Shown piece by piece: positions 1 through 9,138 of a stretch of 40,123 bases of DNA; positions within the stretch are counted from its first letter, which is position 1, and every line of letters begins with the position of its first letter. The DNA is from Lysobacterales bacterium. GTDB lineage: Bacteria > Pseudomonadota > Gammaproteobacteria > Xanthomonadales > SZUA-36. Position numbers and translations under genes: made by a program. The notes below the pieces were generated by a model. That model had not been told where the DNA came from, searched no databases, and was given only the letters and a program-made list of their open reading frames with translations. Location: contig WTJD01000191.1 of assembly GCA_011524975.1 (NCBI GenBank), positions 1 through 40,123 on the forward strand. The letters are read 5' to 3'.

Positions 1-1
1 C

Positions 2-883
2 CTGATCTTCACCCGGGAAAGCCCGCACTACCAGTACCTGCCCGGCATCTCCGTGTTGATTGGCGGCATGTGGGTCATGCATCTCTCCTACTGGGGTTTT
101 AACCAGTACATCATTCAACGCGCGTTGGCAGCCAAGGATGTGGCCGAAGCCCAAAAGGGCATTATGTTTGCCGCCTACCTGAAGATGTTCATCCCCGTGA
201 TCGTCGTTTTGCCCGGCGTTGCTGCAGTCATACTGGCGTCCGACCTCGATGTGCCCGACAAAGCGTACCCGACCGTCATGCGCCTGCTGCCGGCAGGCCT
301 GTTAGGCCTGGTGTTTGCGGCATTGATCGGCGCGATCATATCTTCGCTGGCCTCGATGATGAACTCCATCTCGACCATCTTCACCATGGATTTCTACCGG
401 CATCACATCAACCGCGAGGCCTCGGAGCAGAGACTGGTCCGCGTTGGCCGCTTGGTCAGCGTCACCGCCATGATCATCGCGATGATCGTTGCCCGGCCGC
501 TGCTGGGTCAATTCGACCAGGCGTTCCAGTACATCCAGGAGTTCACCGGCTTTTTCACCCCGGGCGTGTGCGCTTTATTCCTGCTTGGGATTTTCTGGAA
601 ACGAACCACGGCGAATGGCGCTTTGGGCGTTGCCATTGGTTCCGCCGTCTATTCGCTCGGCTTCAAGCTGTTGTGGCCGACCTTGCCCTTCATCGATCGG
701 GTCGGCCTGGTCTTTCTGCTGTGCATCGGCACGGGCATGCTCATTTCCATCTTGCAGGGGCGCGAGGATCACCCTGATGCCATTGACTATGCCGATGTCG
801 ATACCAGCACGCGCCGGGGCTTCAACATGGCGGCGCTCGGTGTCGTGATAATGCTGGTCGTTCTGTATGCGACCTGGTGGTAG
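2..883 (+). CDS. Sodium:solute symporter (SSS/SGLT-like), 5'-truncated by window edge
   Basis: Frame is open from base 2; multi-TM protein with SSS-like segments (GLLGLVFAALIGAIISSLASMMNSISTIFTMDFYR, FTGFFTPGVCALFLLGIFWKRTTANGA). Confidence 0.88.
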   Translation: MIFTRESPHYQYLPGISVLIGGMWVMHLSYWGFNQYIIQRALAAKDVAEAQKGIMFAAYLKMFIPVIVVLPGVAAVILASDLDVPDKAYPTVMRLLPAGLLGLVFAALIGAIISSLASMMNSISTIFTMDFYRHHINREASEQRLVRVGRLVSVTAMIIAMIVARPLLGQFDQAFQYIQEFTGFFTPGVCALFLLGIFWKRTTANGALGVAIGSAVYSLGFKLLWPTLPFIDRVGLVFLLCIGTGMLISILQGREDHPDAIDYADVDTSTRRGFNMAALGVVIMLVVLYATWW

Positions 884-970
884 CCTGTTGGAGGAATAAG
901 TTGACTTGGCTCGCATGGCTGGTTCAACATTTCGCTTTCATGCGGCCTGTGCGACACTGTCGCTGTTGGG

Positions 971-1690
971 GTGTACATATGGGGAGATTTGCCTGTGACT
1001 GACCAGGAAGACACGATCGTTCTGTCCGAACTCGATACCGAGGAACTCGTCGAGCAGATGTGGGACGATCTCTACGATGGGCTGGGCGAGGAAATCGTCG
1101 AGGGGACGGAAATACTTCTGGAACGCGGCTGGGATGCCAAGAAGGTGCTGGACGAAGCCCTGGTCGGCGGTATGAATATCGTTGGCGAAGACTTCCGTGA
1201 TGGCATTCTGTTCGTGCCGGAAGTTCTTCTGGCCGCCAACGCCATGAAAGCCGGAATGGCCGTTTTGCGCCCCCTGCTGGCGGAGACGGGCGCCAAGCCG
1301 GTGGGCAAGATGGTGATCGGCACGGTCAAGGGCGATATTCATGACATTGGCAAGAACCTGGTGGGCATGATGATGGAAGGCGCCGGGTTCGAGGTGGTTG
1401 ATATCGGTATCAACACCGATGCCGAGACCTACATCGAAGCCCTCAGGAAAGAACGCCCGGACATACTGGGCATGTCCGCCCTGTTGACCACGACCATGCC
1501 CTACATGAAAGTGGTGATCGACGCGATGAAGGAAGCCGGTATCCGCGACGACTATATCGTCATGGTCGGCGGCGCGCCGCTGAACGAAGAGTTCGGTCAG
1601 GCGGTCGGAGCCGATGCCTATTGCAGGGATGCCGCCACCGCGGTCGAGATGGCCAAGCAGCTGGTCTCTGAACGCCGCGAGGCGGGCTGA
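971..1690 (+). CDS. Corrinoid protein (MtbC/MttC/MtgC-like B12-binding methyltransferase subunit)
   Basis: B12-binding DxHxxG motif in GTVKGDIHDIGKNLVGMMMEGAGFEVVDIG, plus a helical cap domain. Start may be GTG at 995, preceded by ggggaga. Confidence 0.93.
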   Translation: MYIWGDLPVTDQEDTIVLSELDTEELVEQMWDDLYDGLGEEIVEGTEILLERGWDAKKVLDEALVGGMNIVGEDFRDGILFVPEVLLAANAMKAGMAVLRPLLAETGAKPVGKMVIGTVKGDIHDIGKNLVGMMMEGAGFEVVDIGINTDAETYIEALRKERPDILGMSALLTTTMPYMKVVIDAMKEAGIRDDYIVMVGGAPLNEEFGQAVGADAYCRDAATAVEMAKQLVSERREAG

Positions 1691-1713
1691 GGAGTGACCC
1701 GTGTGCGACACCC

Positions 1714-2310
1714 GTGAAACCGACGACCCTGATCATCGCCTGCGGGGCCATTGCCCACGAACTGGTTGAGCTCCAGCGGCGCAATGGCTGGGAGCATGCG
1801 CGCGTGCAGTGTCTGCCCGCTGACCTGCACAACACCCCGAAAAAAATCGCCGGTGCTGTCGAATCCGCCATTCGTGAGCACCGTCCCCAATTCGACCATA
1901 TCTATGTGGCCTACGGCGACTGCGGTACCGGGGGCAAGCTCGACGCCGTGCTCTCGAAATGGGGCGTAGAACGATTGCCGGGCGCGCACTGCTACGATTT
2001 CTTTGCCCGCCCTGACCACCTGGCCGCCCTGGCCGAGCAGGAGCCCGGTACCTTCTACCTCACTGATTTTCTGACCCGGCATTTTGAGCGCCTGGTGATC
2101 CGCGGCCTGGGGCTGGATCGACACCCCGAGCTGCGCGATGAGTATTTTGGCAATTACCGGCGGCTGGTGTTGTTGTCCCAGGCGCCGTCCGCGGAGCTCA
2201 CCGGGCAGGCCCGGGCCCATGCGGAGACCCTGGGGCTGGATTTTGAGGAGCATGTCACCGGCCTCAGGCATTTCGAGCGGGCCTTGCGCATGGGCATTGC
2301 CCATGCCTAA
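1714..2310 (+). CDS. DUF1638 domain-containing protein
   Basis: MKPTTLIIACGAIAHEL...VAYGDCGTGGKLD...GAHCYDFFA resembles DUF1638 proteins often found beside MttB-type genes; family recalled, not searched. Confidence 0.8.
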   Translation: MKPTTLIIACGAIAHELVELQRRNGWEHARVQCLPADLHNTPKKIAGAVESAIREHRPQFDHIYVAYGDCGTGGKLDAVLSKWGVERLPGAHCYDFFARPDHLAALAEQEPGTFYLTDFLTRHFERLVIRGLGLDRHPELRDEYFGNYRRLVLLSQAPSAELTGQARAHAETLGLDFEEHVTGLRHFERALRMGIAHA

Positions 2311-2617
2311 GTTGATCACCATTTACTGGCGCGATATTCCGGCCCAGGTCATCGGCCGGGCGGGCCGGGGCAAGGTCCGCAAGGAACTGGACCCTCGGTT
2401 TGAACAGGCCATCGACCGGGCTGCCATGCGGGCGGGCCGGGGTTCCAGTGACGCCTATCTCGATGACTGGCGCCGGGATACACAAATGGTTTCGGGAGAC
2501 CTGCAACAACGGGTCGATGAGCAGGTTGCCATGCTGGAGGGCGCGTTTCCGGACGATGTGCTGGAGAAAACCGTCAAGGCCGGCGGCATTCGCGCAACAG
2601 AGGCTGATGATGACTGA
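2303..2617 (+). CDS. Small 'virulence factor' domain protein (PF13769-like)
   Basis: MPKLITIYWRDIPAQVIGRAGRGKVRKELDPRFEQAIDRAAMRAG...; start overlaps the DUF1638 gene by 8 nt, end overlaps the activator gene. Confidence 0.7.
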   Translation: MPKLITIYWRDIPAQVIGRAGRGKVRKELDPRFEQAIDRAAMRAGRGSSDAYLDDWRRDTQMVSGDLQQRVDEQVAMLEGAFPDDVLEKTVKAGGIRATEADDD

Positions 2618-4610
2618 AAGCCGACAGGACTACCTGGTGGTTTTTTCGCCTTCCGGCCGGCGTGGCCGCTTTGCCGAGGGGACGCCTTTACTGGAAGCCG
2701 CGCGCAGCCTGGGTGTGGACATCGACTCGGTCTGTGGTGGCCGGGCGCTCTGCGGCCGTTGCCAGGTTTCCGTTTCGGAAGGTGAATTCCCCAAGCACGG
2801 TATCGTTTCCAGTGAGGATCACCTGAGTGAGGCCGGTGACGCGGAAATGGCCTACGGCGAGCGGCGCGGGCTGAGCGAAGAACGCAGGTTGAGCTGCCAG
2901 GCAAAAATACGGGGTGACCTGGCCATCGACGTGCCCGAGACCAGCCAGGTTCACCGCCAGGTGGTGCGCAAGGCGCATGAGGCCATCGAACTTCGCATTG
3001 ATCCCGTGGTGCACCCCTACTATCTCGAGGTTCCGCTACCGGACATGAATGACCCTCGGGGAGACCTGGAGCGTCTCAGGGAAGCACTGAAGGATGAATG
3101 GGGCATCGAAACAGCCTACTGGGATGTGCGCGTGACCCAGGCGCTGCAGGGCGTTCTGCGCGAAGGTGACTGGAAAGTCACCGTCGCCATACACAACGAT
3201 AACGAAATCATCGCCGTCTGGCCCGGCTTCCGGGACCGGCTCTACGGCATGGCGGTGGATGTGGGTTCGACCACCATCGCCGCCCACCTCTGTGACATGC
3301 GCTCAGGAGAAGTCGTCGCCAGCGCCGGTCGCATGAATCCCCAGATTCGTTTCGGCGAGGATCTCATGAGCCGGGTGTCCTACATCATGCTGAATGATGG
3401 CGGGGAGCACGAATTGATCCGGGTGGTCCGTGAAGCCATCAATGCATTGGCGGAAGAGCTGGCCGGGACAGCGGACATTGCGGTACAGGACATCGTGGAA
3501 ATGACCGTGGTCGGCAACCCGATCATGCAGCACCTGGTGCTGGGATACGATCCGCGCGAACTCGGCCAGGCGCCATTCGCCCTGGCCAGTGACAGCGCTG
3601 TGAGTGTGCCGGCTCGAGACCTCGATATCGACATCCACCCCGGCGGTTATGCTTTTGTGCTGCCTTGCATTGCCGGCCACGTGGGCGCGGATATGGCGGG
3701 TGTTCTGCTGGCCGAGGCGCCGTGGGAGCGAGATGAGGTGTCGTTGTTGGTGGATGTGGGCACCAACGCGGAGATCGTGTTGGGTAACAAGGCGCGTCTG
3801 CTGGCAGCTTCCAGCCCCACCGGTCCGGCCTTCGAGGGCGCGCAGATCAGCGCCGGCCAACGCGCCGCGCCGGGCGCCATCGAACGAGTCCGGATCGATG
3901 CGGAAACCCTGGAGCCGAAGTTCCGGGTGATTGGCTCAGAGCTCTGGTCGGACGAGCCCGGGTTTCAGGAGGAGCTCCCGCCGGGAGGCGTGACCGGGAT
4001 ATGCGGTTCGGGCATTATCGAGGTGGTGGCTGAGTTGTACCTTGCGGGCGTGATCGACGCGGACGGCCGAATCCTGGACCGCTCAGGCGACAGTCCACGC
4101 ATCGAGGCCAATGACCGAACGTTTTCCTACGTGTTGTCGCGCGACGTCCCTGATATTCGTATCACCCAGAATGACGTTCGCGCCATCCAGCTGGCCAAGG
4201 CGGCGCTGTATGCCGGCTGCCGGCTGTTGATGGACAAGCTGGGCGTGGATCGGGTCGACCGGATCAGGCTGGCCGGCGCCTTTGGCGCGCACATCGACGT
4301 CAAGTACGCCATGGTGCTGGGCATGATCCCGGACTGTGACCTGGGCTCAGTCTCCTCGGCAGGCAATGCGGCCGGCACCGGTGCCCGAATCGCGTTGCTC
4401 AATCGCGAGTCTCGCGGGCTTATCCAGCGACAGGTGCGTGGCGTGGAAAAGATCGAGACCGCGGTGGAGGAACGCTTTCAGCAGCATTTCGTGGAAGCCA
4501 TGGCGCTGCCGCACAGAAGTGATCCTTTCAAGCGTTTGCGGCAGGTGGTCAGCATGCCCGAGCCCCCTCAGCAGACCGTTGCAACCCGGCGAAGGAGAAG
4601 ACGCCAATGA
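2607..4610 (+). CDS. Reductive activator of corrinoid protein (RACo/RamA-like: N-terminal 2Fe-2S ferredoxin + ASKHA/DUF4445 domain)
   Basis: Ferredoxin Cys motif VCGGRALCGRC...RLSC; ASKHA blocks GMAVDVGSTTIAAHL, LLVDVGTNAEIVLGN, SSPTGPAFEGAQISAGQRAAPGAIE, GICGSGIIEVVAEL. ATG at 2607 chosen; the upstream ORF extension to 2400 overlaps the previous gene. Confidence 0.93.
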   Translation: MMTESRQDYLVVFSPSGRRGRFAEGTPLLEAARSLGVDIDSVCGGRALCGRCQVSVSEGEFPKHGIVSSEDHLSEAGDAEMAYGERRGLSEERRLSCQAKIRGDLAIDVPETSQVHRQVVRKAHEAIELRIDPVVHPYYLEVPLPDMNDPRGDLERLREALKDEWGIETAYWDVRVTQALQGVLREGDWKVTVAIHNDNEIIAVWPGFRDRLYGMAVDVGSTTIAAHLCDMRSGEVVASAGRMNPQIRFGEDLMSRVSYIMLNDGGEHELIRVVREAINALAEELAGTADIAVQDIVEMTVVGNPIMQHLVLGYDPRELGQAPFALASDSAVSVPARDLDIDIHPGGYAFVLPCIAGHVGADMAGVLLAEAPWERDEVSLLVDVGTNAEIVLGNKARLLAASSPTGPAFEGAQISAGQRAAPGAIERVRIDAETLEPKFRVIGSELWSDEPGFQEELPPGGVTGICGSGIIEVVAELYLAGVIDADGRILDRSGDSPRIEANDRTFSYVLSRDVPDIRITQNDVRAIQLAKAALYAGCRLLMDKLGVDRVDRIRLAGAFGAHIDVKYAMVLGMIPDCDLGSVSSAGNAAGTGARIALLNRESRGLIQRQVRGVEKIETAVEERFQQHFVEAMALPHRSDPFKRLRQVVSMPEPPQQTVATRRRRRRQ

Positions 4611-5482
4611 TCAGCTATCAGAATGAAATGGAACACGGCGCACTGGTCCGAATTGTCCGGGAAGCCTACATGGAGCTTTTTCCCACCGCATCCATCGAGG
4701 ACCGCCTGGACGCGCTCGAACCCGGTGCTTATGTCGCTGTTACCTGTTCACCTTCGAAGGGCGTGGATGAAACCCTGCAAATGACCACCCGCTTGTCCGA
4801 ACGCGGTTTCAAGGTTGTGCCTCATATCGCGGCGAAGATGGTGCGCGACCGGGCCCATCTGAAGGAAATCATGGCGTGGCTTGCGGACTTGCCCGTGGAC
4901 AGCATTTTCGTCCCGGGTGGCGACGCGCCAAAAGCGCTGGGCACCTACTCACGCGCGGTCGAACTCCTGAGGGATATCGCGGATATTCCCCACCGGTTTC
5001 GGCACGTGGGTATCGGCGCCCATCCGGAGGGGCACCCCGATGTGACGGACGAGGTTTTGTTAAGCGAGCTGGAGAAAAAGCAGCCCTTGTCGACCTACAT
5101 GGTCACCCAGTTGTGCTTTGACGCTGAGTTGCTTGATCAATGGCTGCAGATGGTCCGGGGCCGGGGCATCAAGCTGCCGGCATTCATCGGTATACCGGGG
5201 GTTTCAGACCGGGCCTCCCTGTTGAAGACCTCTCTGAGGATTGGGGTCGGAGATTCACTGCGATTTCTCAAGAGAAAGTCCGATGCCGCACGCCACCTGA
5301 TGCAGAGCAGCTCATACTCGCCGGATGGGCTGTTAAGCGACATGGCCGCGACCTTCGCCAATCCCGACCGACTGGTTGTGGGCTGCCATATTTACTGCTT
5401 CAACCAGGTGGAAAAGACGGAACAGTGGCGTCACCAGGCGCTCAGCGAGCTTGGCCAGGCGCCGAAGAGCGGGGCTGGATGA
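4607..5482 (+). CDS. Methylenetetrahydrofolate reductase family protein (MetF-like)
   Basis: TIM-barrel MTHFR features: FVPGGDAPK, IGAHPEGHPDV, TQLCFDAELL, GIPGVSDRASLLK. ATGA overlap with the activator stop. Confidence 0.85.
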   Translation: MISYQNEMEHGALVRIVREAYMELFPTASIEDRLDALEPGAYVAVTCSPSKGVDETLQMTTRLSERGFKVVPHIAAKMVRDRAHLKEIMAWLADLPVDSIFVPGGDAPKALGTYSRAVELLRDIADIPHRFRHVGIGAHPEGHPDVTDEVLLSELEKKQPLSTYMVTQLCFDAELLDQWLQMVRGRGIKLPAFIGIPGVSDRASLLKTSLRIGVGDSLRFLKRKSDAARHLMQSSSYSPDGLLSDMAATFANPDRLVVGCHIYCFNQVEKTEQWRHQALSELGQAPKSGAG

Positions 5483-6996
5483 GACGGCGCGGGCGCGCCC
5501 AGAAAAAGCGTTCACCCGGGGGCGCCCACTATCCGTGGCGGCTGCCCGAGGTCCCATTTGGCCCCACGCAGCTTTTGTCCGAGGACCAGTCGCAGATGCT
5601 GATCGAGTCAGCGCTCGACGTACTGCAAGACACCGGCATGAGATTTCTCGAGGGAGAGAGCCGTAAGCTGCTGAAATCGGCGGGCGCACAGGTCGAGGAG
5701 GCTGAGCAGCTGGTCCGTTTTGACCGGCACATGGTGCGTGAGCACCTGGCCCTGGCGCCGTCCACATTTGACCTGCGAGCCCGGAATCCAGAGCGAAACC
5801 TGATCATCGGCGGAAACCGCATGGTCTTTGCCTCCATTGGAGGCCCGGCATTTTGCAGTGATCTCGACCGTGGACGACGACCCGGAACCTACCAGGAACT
5901 CTGCGACTATCTCAGGCTGGTGCAGAGCCTGGACGTGCTGCACCAGGAGGGCGGAGGGCCATTTGAGCCGATGGATCTGCCGCCCGAGTCCCGGCACCTG
6001 GATCTCTACCTGGCGCAGATGACCCTGCTGGACAAGAACGCCCAGGCCTATCCGCTGGGGCGCGCGCGCACCCTCGATTGCCTCGAGATGACGGCGCTGG
6101 CCTTGGGAACCGACCGGGACGGACTGCTGGAGCAGCCAGCTGTGCTGGGCATCATCAACACCAACTCACCCAGGCAGTTGGACAGCGCCATGACGGAGGC
6201 CGTGCTGGAACTCGCTGCGTCGGGACAGGTGTGTTGTATCACACCCTTTACCCTGGCCGGCTCGATGAGCCCGGCAACGCTGGCCGGCACGCTGGTACAG
6301 CAGACCGCGGAGGTGCTGGCCGTGGTCACCCTGGCCCAGGCCGTGCGGCCCGGTGCGCCGGTGATGTATGGCCATTTTGCGTCCAACGTGGACATGCAGA
6401 GCGGCGCGCCCGCGCTGGGTACGCCCGAATACGCCAAGCTGGCCCTGGCCAGCGGTCAGATCGCCCGCGCGCTGGGTTTGCCCTGGCGCTCCAGCAACAC
6501 GACCACGTCCAACTGTGTCGACGCCCAGGCGGCTTACGAGGGCCAGATGTCGCTCTGGGCTTGCATGTTGGGCCATGCCAACCTGGTCAACCATGCCGCC
6601 GGTTGGCTGGAGGGTGGCCTAACCGCGTCTTTCGAAAAGCTGATCGTCGATGCCGAGATGCTGCAGATGATGTCCGAGGTGTTGCAACCCATCCGGCTTG
6701 AAGAAGACGAACTGGCCGCTGAGGCCATCGCGGAGGTGCCGCCGGGTGGACACCATTTCGGCACTGAACACACCCTGGAACGGTTCAGAACGGCTTTTTA
6801 TCCCACCATGCTCTCCTCGCGCCAAAACTTTGAAAGCTGGACCGAGCAAGGCGGCCAGGATGCCGCCCGGCGGGCCAACGGCATCTGGAAACGCATGCTG
6901 GCGGATTTTGAGCCGCCGCCCATCGATCCCGCGATCAAGGAAGCCCTGATCGATTACACTCAACGGCGCAAGCGAGACATCGAAACACGTCACTGA
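5479..6996 (+). CDS. Trimethylamine methyltransferase (MttB) superfamily protein, non-pyrrolysine (paralog 1)
   Basis: Full-length ~505 aa frame with no in-frame TAG; MttB-like [74 protein letters not shown] overlap with MTHFR stop. Confidence 0.92.
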   Translation: MRRRGRAQKKRSPGGAHYPWRLPEVPFGPTQLLSEDQSQMLIESALDVLQDTGMRFLEGESRKLLKSAGAQVEEAEQLVRFDRHMVREHLALAPSTFDLRARNPERNLIIGGNRMVFASIGGPAFCSDLDRGRRPGTYQELCDYLRLVQSLDVLHQEGGGPFEPMDLPPESRHLDLYLAQMTLLDKNAQAYPLGRARTLDCLEMTALALGTDRDGLLEQPAVLGIINTNSPRQLDSAMTEAVLELAASGQVCCITPFTLAGSMSPATLAGTLVQQTAEVLAVVTLAQAVRPGAPVMYGHFASNVDMQSGAPALGTPEYAKLALASGQIARALGLPWRSSNTTTSNCVDAQAAYEGQMSLWACMLGHANLVNHAAGWLEGGLTASFEKLIVDAEMLQMMSEVLQPIRLEEDELAAEAIAEVPPGGHHFGTEHTLERFRTAFYPTMLSSRQNFESWTEQGGQDAARRANGIWKRMLADFEPPPIDPAIKEALIDYTQRRKRDIETRH

Positions 6997-7010
6997 TTAA
7001 TGAGCGAACC

Positions 7011-8540
7011 ATGAGACCCAAACTGCAAGTACTCAGCGAAGACATGATTGGCCGGATCCTGGAGGAGGCCATGCGTATCCTGGCCGAGACCGGCATGGAG
7101 ATCCGGGGCGCCGAACTGAGACAGCGCCTGCTCGACAGCGGGTTGAAGTCCGATGGTTCCGGCCGTCGCGTGTTTTTTCCGCCAGAGGTGGTGCGCCAGG
7201 CGATCGATGACGCGCCTGGTTCGTTTACCTTGTTCGACCGCGACGGCCAGCCCTACACCGAGATCGGTGGCGATAACGTCCATTACACGCCGGGAAGCAG
7301 CGGCCTGAAAATACTGGATCACCGCACCGGTGAGACGCGTTTGTCGAACTCGACCGACTTCATGGAATACGCCCGCCTGTGCGACACGCTGGAGCACATT
7401 GCCTATCCTTCGACCGCTTTTTCCACCAACAAGGACATTGAATCCCAGGTATCCGATGCCTGGAGGCTCTACATGCTGCTGATCACATCCAAGAAACCCA
7501 TGGTGTCCGGCGCGTTCTCGGAACAAGGGGTGCCGCGCATGGTGGAGATGCTGCAGCTGTTCAGAGCCAATCGTGCAGAATTGATCGCCAGGCCGATGTC
7601 GATCTTCACCATCACGGCGACGGGTAATTTTCGCTATGGCGAGGATTCCTGCCAGAACCTGCTCGATTGCGTGGAGGCCGGCATCGCCATCGAGATCGTG
7701 CCGGTCACGCTGATGGGGCTGATCGCCCCCGTGACCCTGGTCGGCGCGCTGGTGTTTCATTGCGTGGATGTGCTGGCCGGCCTGACGATGGCGCAGATCG
7801 TCCGACCGGGCACCCCGGTACTGTTCGGCGGCGCCCCGGCGACCTTCCATATGAAGGCGGCTTCTTCGCCCATGGCGGCGATCGAGGCGCAGCATCTGAA
7901 CGCGGGCTACGTGGCCATCGCCAAGCACCTGGGTCTGCCCTGCCAGGCCTACATGGCGCTGTCCGATGGCAAGTTCCTCGATGCCCAGGCCGGTGGCGAA
8001 ACTTTCTCCAGCGCCTTGCTGGCGGCCATTGCGGGGGTCAACTCCGTATCCGGCCCGGGCATGCTGGATTTCGTGCTGACCTTTAGCCTGCCGAAGCTGG
8101 TTTTTGATAACGAGGTGTGCGGCCAGTCGCTGCACTTTGTTCGTGAGATCGAGGTGCTGGACGATCTGCCAACGCAACGCTTGGTCGATGACCTGATGCG
8201 CGAAGACCATCTGATCACTTCACCGCACACGCTGGCGCAATGGCCGGATCAACTGTACCTGACTGATCCGGTATTCGATCGTGAAAACCGCGAGACCTGG
8301 CAGAAGCAGGGTGAGAAGGACCTCTTACAGCGCGCCACTGAGGAGGTCGAGCGTCGCCTGGGCACCTATTCCCCCATCGAAACCGATCCAGAAATCGATC
8401 AGGCCATGCGCCGACTGGTGCTGGACGGGATGGAATCACAGGATACGCTGCCGGAGTTGCCACCGTTGGCTGAACCGGCAGTGGCGGACAGCGCCCGCGG
8501 GCGCCGTGGCCGCGCTGGCCGGCGCCGCCGCAGAGGATAA
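7011..8540 (+). CDS. Trimethylamine methyltransferase (MttB) superfamily protein, non-pyrrolysine (paralog 2)
   Basis: 509 aa, no in-frame [71 protein letters not shown]; Arg-rich C-terminus. Confidence 0.92.
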   Translation: MRPKLQVLSEDMIGRILEEAMRILAETGMEIRGAELRQRLLDSGLKSDGSGRRVFFPPEVVRQAIDDAPGSFTLFDRDGQPYTEIGGDNVHYTPGSSGLKILDHRTGETRLSNSTDFMEYARLCDTLEHIAYPSTAFSTNKDIESQVSDAWRLYMLLITSKKPMVSGAFSEQGVPRMVEMLQLFRANRAELIARPMSIFTITATGNFRYGEDSCQNLLDCVEAGIAIEIVPVTLMGLIAPVTLVGALVFHCVDVLAGLTMAQIVRPGTPVLFGGAPATFHMKAASSPMAAIEAQHLNAGYVAIAKHLGLPCQAYMALSDGKFLDAQAGGETFSSALLAAIAGVNSVSGPGMLDFVLTFSLPKLVFDNEVCGQSLHFVREIEVLDDLPTQRLVDDLMREDHLITSPHTLAQWPDQLYLTDPVFDRENRETWQKQGEKDLLQRATEEVERRLGTYSPIETDPEIDQAMRRLVLDGMESQDTLPELPPLAEPAVADSARGRRGRAGRRRRRG

Positions 8541-8570
8541 GATGAGGGGGCAGCGTGGAGCAGGGGAAAC

Positions 8571-9080
8571 GTGACGCGCGAACTGCTGCTGTTACGCCAC
8601 GCCAAATCCGCCTGGGATACGGGCGCGCCAAGCGATTATGAGCGGCCGCTGGCCAAAAGAGGCCTGAAGGCTGCCCCCAAGGTCGGCCGTTTTATGGCGA
8701 AAAATGGCCTGCACCCTGATTATGTCGTCAGCTCACCGGCCCAGCGCGCGCGGCAGACCGTCATGTTGGCCTGCGCGGAAGTGGGGATCGGGGAGGGCGC
8801 CATTCAATGGGACCGCCGCATCTACCACGCAGGAGCGGTCACGCTGGTGAACGTCTTGCGCGAATCACCGCCTGAAGCACGGCGCGTGTTGATGGTGGGC
8901 CACAACCCCGGTTTCGAACAGCTGCTGCAGTCCCTCTGCGTAGGCGAAGTCCCCATGCCGGAGGATGGGAAGCTGATGCCCACGGCGGCGCTGGCCCGGA
9001 TGCGGGTGAGAGTGCCATGGTCTGAGCTTGAACATGGTGTGGCTGAACTGATCAGCCTGACCCGTGCCCGGTCGCTGTAG
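8571..9080 (+). CDS. Histidine phosphatase family protein (SixA-like)
   Basis: RHG-type start LLLLRHAKSAWDTGAPSDYERPLAKRG and VLMVGHNPGFEQL; GTG start 30 nt after the second MttB gene. Confidence 0.88.
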   Translation: MTRELLLLRHAKSAWDTGAPSDYERPLAKRGLKAAPKVGRFMAKNGLHPDYVVSSPAQRARQTVMLACAEVGIGEGAIQWDRRIYHAGAVTLVNVLRESPPEARRVLMVGHNPGFEQLLQSLCVGEVPMPEDGKLMPTAALARMRVRVPWSELEHGVAELISLTRARSL

Positions 9081-9138
9081 CTGACTCAATGTACTCCAAG
9101 AGACGCACCCATCGGGCCAGGTTTCGGCGGGTCAGACT

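Noticed and set aside
5140-5478. N-terminal extension of the MttB paralog 1 ORF upstream of 5479
   Set aside because: Lies entirely inside the MTHFR gene in another frame and lacks MttB similarity; ATG 5479 with the ATGA overlap is the sensible start.
6990-8210. 406-aa minus-strand ORF opposite MttB paralog 2
   Set aside because: Shadow ORF with His/Arg/Gln-rich non-protein-like composition; the sense strand is a clear MttB homolog.
5479-8540. Possibility that either MttB-family gene uses pyrrolysine (in-frame TAG)
   Set aside because: Both frames are continuous to normal full length without an internal amber codon.
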